Assembly: GCF_000269985.1 (NCBI RefSeq)
Contig: NC_016109.1
Location: forward strand, 1,178,001-1,242,000
DNA length: 64,000 bases
DNA from: Kitasatospora setae KM-6054
GTDB taxonomy: Bacteria > Actinomycetota > Actinomycetes > Streptomycetales > Streptomycetaceae
Direction of reading: 5' to 3'
Shown here: piece by piece, positions 60,595 to 64,000 of the stretch
How positions within the stretch are numbered: position 1 is the stretch's first letter
Layout: the number at the start of each line of letters is the position of its first letter
Translations under genes and position numbers: made by a program
Notes under the pieces: generated by a model
Seen by the model: only the letters and a program-made list of their open reading frames with translations
What the model was told of the DNA's origin: nothing
Databases searched by the model: none

Positions 60595-60642
60595 CCCCTC
60601 CCGGCGCGGCCCCCTCCCGGCGCGGCCCCCTCCCGGCGCGGC
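60595..60642 (+). repeat. Three perfect 16-bp tandem units
   Basis: CCCCTCCCGGCGCGGC occurs three times head to tail in the 286-base gap between the HD gene and the hypothetical gene at 60759. No gene lies in this gap. Confidence 0.85.
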
Positions 60643-60758
60643 CGCCGCCCGCCCGGGCCCGGACGGACCCCCGCACCTGACGCCGGATCAGACCCTGGTA
60701 ACGTCGCACCCTCCGCCGGGCACCCCGGTTGGAGTACCCCGAACGGGGATCCGACGGC

Positions 60759-61427
60759 ATGACCACCGCGACGACCGCGCAGCAGCGCCTGCACCACGCC
60801 TTGGACGCCCTCGGCCGCACCGCCCGCCCCGGACCGGCGGTCGACGGCTGCGGCCACTGCTACACCCCCGCGCAACTGGCCGCCCTGTCCGGCCCGCCCG
60901 ACCTGATCCCGGACCGGCTGCTGCACTCCGCGGCCGCGAAGTCCCCCGCCCACTGGACGGACTTCCCCACCCTCTACCGGCGCCTCGCCCCGCGCCTGCT
61001 CCGCCAGTTGACCACCCGCACCCTCGCCGTCGACGGCCCGCTGATCGCCGCCCGCCTGGTCGCCGCCGCCTGGACGGACTGGCACCGCGCCGACCTCGTC
61101 CGCGACGTCCTGGACGCCTGGTGGCCCGCCACCCTCGACGACCCAGCCGCCCCCGCCGAAGAGGTCCTCGCCACCCTCGCCGTCGCCACCGGCACCGTCA
61201 CCCCCTGGCTGACCACCTGGTCCGCGACCCGCACCCCCACCGCCGACCGCCACCTCACCCGCACCCTCGACAGCTGGCTGCACGACGCCCGCCTCCCCGA
61301 CCTCCACCTCGGCTTCCACCGCGAACTCCCGGTCGGCCCCGAGACGGTGGCCTGGCTCCTCGCCCAACCCGAGGACCGGATCGGCCCGGAACAGCGCTAC
61401 TGGCTGGAACTGTCCCTGCGAGGCTGA
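60759..61427 (+). CDS. Hypothetical protein
   Basis: A 222-residue soluble protein. Near the N-terminus it has CGHCYTPAQLAALSGPPDLI, where the Cys pair could bind metal. The middle is helical (RRLAPRLLRQLTTRTLAVDG, AARLVAAAWTDWHRADLVRD) and it ends GPEQRYWLELSLRG. It is Trp- and Leu-rich with no signal peptide. The family is not recognised, though the compact frame and codon bias support a real gene. Start chosen at the ATG giving MTTATTAQQRL. Confidence 0.65.
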   Translation: MTTATTAQQRLHHALDALGRTARPGPAVDGCGHCYTPAQLAALSGPPDLIPDRLLHSAAAKSPAHWTDFPTLYRRLAPRLLRQLTTRTLAVDGPLIAARLVAAAWTDWHRADLVRDVLDAWWPATLDDPAAPAEEVLATLAVATGTVTPWLTTWSATRTPTADRHLTRTLDSWLHDARLPDLHLGFHRELPVGPETVAWLLAQPEDRIGPEQRYWLELSLRG

Positions 61428-61558
61428 GCCGCGCGAACCGGCCCGGCTGGCCTCCCTCGCCTCCTGCCCCCTCCACCCCGGACGGCCCGCCGGTTCAGCC
61501 GGCGGGCCGTCCCCGTGCTCCGGCAGGAGCCGCGCGGCAGCGGACCGGCCTCGAAGCC

Positions 61559-61582
61559 GGAGTCGGAGTCGGAGTCGGAGTC
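61559..61582. repeat. Four GGAGTC hexamers
   Basis: Four perfect copies of a 6-bp unit lie 20 bases beyond the stop of the leftward LacI gene. Confidence 0.75.
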
Positions 61583-61601
61583 GGCCGGAGGCCGGGGCGG
61601 G

Positions 61602-62648
61602 TCAGTCCGGCGGCGGGGCCTCGCCGGAGCCGCGCGGGATGAGCAGGGTGGGGATCTCCAGGCGGGCGGGGGCGGTGGTGTCGCCGGCCAGGCGGTCGAA
61701 GAGGCGGCGGGCGGCGAGCGCGCCGAGCGCGACGGGGTCCTGGGCGACGACGGTGAGGGCGGGGGTGAGCAGGTCGGCGAGTTCGAGGTCGTCGAAGCCG
61801 ACCAGGGCGGGGCGGCGTTCGGCGGGGAGGTGGTGGAGGGCGGCCAGGGTGACCCGGTTGTTGGCGGTGAACAGGGCGGTGACGGGGTCGGGGCCGGTGG
61901 TGAGGCGGTGGACGGCGGCGGCGACCCGGGCCCGGCCGGTGGGGCCGCAGTCGACCCAGCGTTCGTCGACGGGCAGGCCGGCCTCGGCCATCGCGGTGCG
62001 GTAGCCGCGGGCGCGTTCGGCGGCGGTGTGGATGGACGGGAGGTCGCCGACGAAGCCGATCCGGCGGTGGCCGCGGGAGATCAGGTGGGCGGTGCCGACC
62101 CGGGCGCCGCCCGCGTTGTCGCTGAGCACGGCATCGGCGTCGATGCGGCTGCCGGGGCGGTCCAGGAAGACCACGGGCGTGCCGGACTCGATCTCGGGCA
62201 GCAGGTAGCGGTGGTCGTCCCCGGCCGGGACGACGATCAGCCCGTCCACCCGGCGGGCGCAGAACGCCAGCGCCAACTCCCGTTCGCGGTCCGGGTCCTC
62301 GGCGCTGGAGCCGGTGAACAGCAGGCAGCCCTCGGCGGCGGCGACCTGTTCGACGGCGCGGGAGAGCGCGGAGGAGAACGGGTCGCTGATGTCCTCCAGC
62401 AGCAGGGCGACGCTCGCCGTCCGGCCGGTGCGCAGCAGTCGCGCGCTGTCGTTGCGCCGGAACCCGAGCGCCTCGATCGTGGTCCGCACCCGGGCGGCCA
62501 TCTCGGGCGTGACGCCGCTCTCCCCGTTCACCACCCGGGAGACCGTCTTCAGCCCGACCCCGGCGGCGGCCGCGACGTCCTTCATGGTGGGGCGGGCGCC
62601 GCGGGTACCGCGGGTGCCGCGGGTGCCGCCGGCAGGGCTGCTGGTCAT
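61602..62648 (-). CDS. LacI-family transcriptional regulator
   Basis: A 348-residue repressor. The LacI helix-turn-helix is MKDVAAAAGVGLKTVSRVVN (residues 22-41), preceded by an odd Gly-Thr-Arg repeat (GTRGTRGTRGAR). The periplasmic-binding-protein-like core begins ASVALLLEDISDPFSSAL and includes VDGLIVVPAGDDH, GTPVVFLDRPGSR and HRRIGFVGDLPS, binding a sugar-like effector. On the minus strand TATCCT ends 7 bases before the ATG at 62648, which suggests a leaderless transcript; a start at the HTH methionine (62585) is possible. It is divergent from the ROK gene with an operator between. Confidence 0.9.
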   Translation of the reverse strand: MTSSPAGGTRGTRGTRGARPTMKDVAAAAGVGLKTVSRVVNGESGVTPEMAARVRTTIEALGFRRNDSARLLRTGRTASVALLLEDISDPFSSALSRAVEQVAAAEGCLLFTGSSAEDPDRERELALAFCARRVDGLIVVPAGDDHRYLLPEIESGTPVVFLDRPGSRIDADAVLSDNAGGARVGTAHLISRGHRRIGFVGDLPSIHTAAERARGYRTAMAEAGLPVDERWVDCGPTGRARVAAAVHRLTTGPDPVTALFTANNRVTLAALHHLPAERRPALVGFDDLELADLLTPALTVVAQDPVALGALAARRLFDRLAGDTTAPARLEIPTLLIPRGSGEAPPPD

Positions 62649-62776
62649 GGCAGGGAGGATAGTGCGCGTACCCCTGCGCCTGGCAGGCCCGCTCCTTCCC
62701 GCGTCCGCTTCCGGCCGTGCCGAGCGGGGGGCGTACGCGGGTGCGCCGGGTCCTCGGACCGCGACCGGAGCGGCTG

Positions 62777-62788
62777 GACAACGTTGTC
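62777..62788. promoter_or_regulatory. LacI-type operator between regulator and ROK gene
   Basis: GACAACGTTGTC is a 12-bp perfect palindrome with the central CG typical of LacI-family sites. It lies in the 227-base gap between the divergent LacI and ROK genes and so is the likely binding site of that LacI protein. Confidence 0.7.
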
Positions 62789-62875
62789 AGGGCGGGCCAG
62801 AATCAGCCGGAGCAACCCGGCGGCGCCCTGCCCTGCACCACGGCGCTCCCCTGCCACACCCGCGGAGACGTCACG

Positions 62876-63898
62876 ATGAGTTACGACATGGCCGGTACCG
62901 CCGTCACAGCCGGGCCTCACGGGCCCGACGGGCCCGCGCCGGACGGTGCCGGCGCGCCCGGGGCGCTGATCGCGGCCCTCGACATCGGCGGCACCAAGAT
63001 CGCGGGCGGGCTGGTCGACGAGCACGGCGTCCTGCGCCACCGGGTGCGGGTCCCCACCCCCGCCACCGGTGACCGCGACGAGTTGATGACCGCCGTCGAC
63101 CACGTCCTGGACGACCTCTCCCGCCACCCCGACTGGCTCCGCGTCCGCGCGCTCGGCATCGGCAGCGCCGGGCCCGTCGACACCGCGCGCGGCACCGTCA
63201 GCCCGGTGAACCTCCCCGGCTGGCGCGAGTTCCCGCTGCGCGCGGAGACCGCCCGGCACCCGGCCGCCGCCCACCTGCCGATCGTCCTCGGCGGCGACGC
63301 CATCGCGATGACCGCCGCCGAGCACTGGCGGGGCGCGGCCCGCCCGTACCGCAACGCGCTGTGCCTGGTGGTCTCCACCGGCATCGGCGCCGGGATCGTC
63401 CTGGACGGCGTCCTGCACACCGGAACCACCGGCAACGCCGGCCACCTCGGGCACATCACCGTCGACTTCGCCGGCCGCCCCTGCCCCTGCGGCTCGCGCG
63501 GCTGCCTCGAAGGGCTCGCCTCCGGCACCGCGATCGCCCGCACCGCCACCGAACTCGGCTGGCGCCCCGGCCCCGACGGCGACCCCACCGCGGGCGCCGT
63601 CGCCCGCGCCGCCCACGCCGGCGACCCGCTCGCGCTGGCCGCCTTCGACCGGGCCGCCCGCGCCCTCGCCGCCGGCATCGCCGCCACCGCGACGCTGGTC
63701 GAACTCGACGCCGCCGTGATCGGCGGCGGGGTCGCCCAGGCCGGATCCGTCCTGTTCGAGCCGCTGACCCGGCACCTCGCCGACTACGCGACCCTCCCCT
63801 TCACCCGCCACCTCACCCTGCACCCCGCCCTCCTCGGCACCGACGCCGGCCTGATCGGCGCCGCCGCCCTCACCCGCCCCGCCACCACCCACCCCTGA
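62876..63898 (+). CDS. ROK-family sugar kinase/regulator
   Basis: A 340-residue ROK protein. After a disordered Gly/Pro-rich N-terminus of about 30 residues come ALDIGGTKIAGGLVDE (ATP phosphate loop), LGIGSAGPVDTARGTV, LGGDAIAMTAAEHW (in place of the usual Asn-Asp pair), STGIGAGIVLDG, GNAGHLGHITV (zinc His) and the zinc motif CPCGSRGCLEG. There is no HTH, so it is a kinase rather than a repressor: glucokinase, N-acetylglucosamine kinase or similar. Gly-Asp replaces Asn-Asp at the catalytic base, keeping Asp. GGAG precedes the ATG. It is divergently paired with the LacI gene. Confidence 0.9.
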   Translation: MSYDMAGTAVTAGPHGPDGPAPDGAGAPGALIAALDIGGTKIAGGLVDEHGVLRHRVRVPTPATGDRDELMTAVDHVLDDLSRHPDWLRVRALGIGSAGPVDTARGTVSPVNLPGWREFPLRAETARHPAAAHLPIVLGGDAIAMTAAEHWRGAARPYRNALCLVVSTGIGAGIVLDGVLHTGTTGNAGHLGHITVDFAGRPCPCGSRGCLEGLASGTAIARTATELGWRPGPDGDPTAGAVARAAHAGDPLALAAFDRAARALAAGIAATATLVELDAAVIGGGVAQAGSVLFEPLTRHLADYATLPFTRHLTLHPALLGTDAGLIGAAALTRPATTHP

Positions 63899-64000
63899 CC
63901 CACCCGACCACCCGACCCCGTGCCCGCCCGCGCGCCGGGGTGGTCCGGCCGGGACACCACCGCGCCGTCACCCCGAACGTTCCACCCGGACGTTCCGCCC

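Overview
The window is very GC-rich actinobacterial chromosome. Third codon positions are almost all G or C, starts are often GTG or TTG, and the gene families are those of Streptomyces and Kitasatospora. I see no rRNA, tRNA, transposase, integrase or phage structural gene. The content is accessory or chromosome-arm-like: many singletons, several acetyltransferases, secreted carbohydrate-active proteins, one RiPP locus, one toxin-antitoxin pair and several gene remnants.

Layout. 1-4.8 kb: a leftward run (HAD hydrolase, APH-fold kinase, nucleotidyltransferase, and the start of an unknown gene cut by the window edge), then an HTH/DUF5919-like gene overlapping a Nudix gene and a small HD protein. 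5.0-7.7 kb: a NarL-type two-component pair and a Cys-type phosphatase. 8.2-11.1 kb: a compact class IV lanthipeptide locus, with a recognisable promoter, a 55-residue precursor and a LanL synthetase directly behind it. 11.2-18 kb: small proteins, an amidase, and a 635-residue fusion of an ECF sigma factor, a zinc-finger anti-sigma-like segment, a membrane helix and a GH128-type glucanase domain. 18.2-21.6 kb: two overlapping ABC-F genes behind a leader that looks like an attenuator. 21.6-28.7 kb: a secreted discoidin/beta-helix protein under two LacI-type operators, a KhtTU-like cation/proton antiporter operon and a methyltransferase. 28.8-32.2 kb: a membrane-anchored EEP-family protein and a prolyl oligopeptidase.

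32.7-33.5 kb is the oddest stretch. A Phd/RelE-type toxin-antitoxin pair with a probably leaderless promoter sits between orphan type I-E-like CRISPR repeats. One pair of repeats is spaced exactly 29-32-29, and no cas gene is visible. 34-45 kb holds glutathione peroxidase, isochorismatase-like hydrolase, a second secreted beta-helix enzyme (GH87-like), a GH25 lysozyme, a PurN-like formyltransferase and acetyltransferases. 45-54.9 kb holds DoxX, a membrane-anchored Mrr-like nuclease, DinB, ARMT1-like, TIM44-like, channel-like, EcsC-like, Gfo/Idh/MocA, O-methyltransferase and DedA proteins. 55-64 kb holds an aldo/keto reductase, a lipoprotein, an alpha/beta hydrolase, a beta-mannosidase C-terminal remnant, an SGNH lipoprotein, a frameshifted remnant, an HD phosphohydrolase and a divergent LacI/ROK pair around a palindromic operator.

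Three systems stand out: the minimal lanthipeptide locus (with a prolyl oligopeptidase 19 kb away as a possible leader protease), the sigma-glucanase fusion protein, and the toxin-antitoxin module flanked by CRISPR repeats. All functions are read from motifs and family knowledge; no database search was possible.
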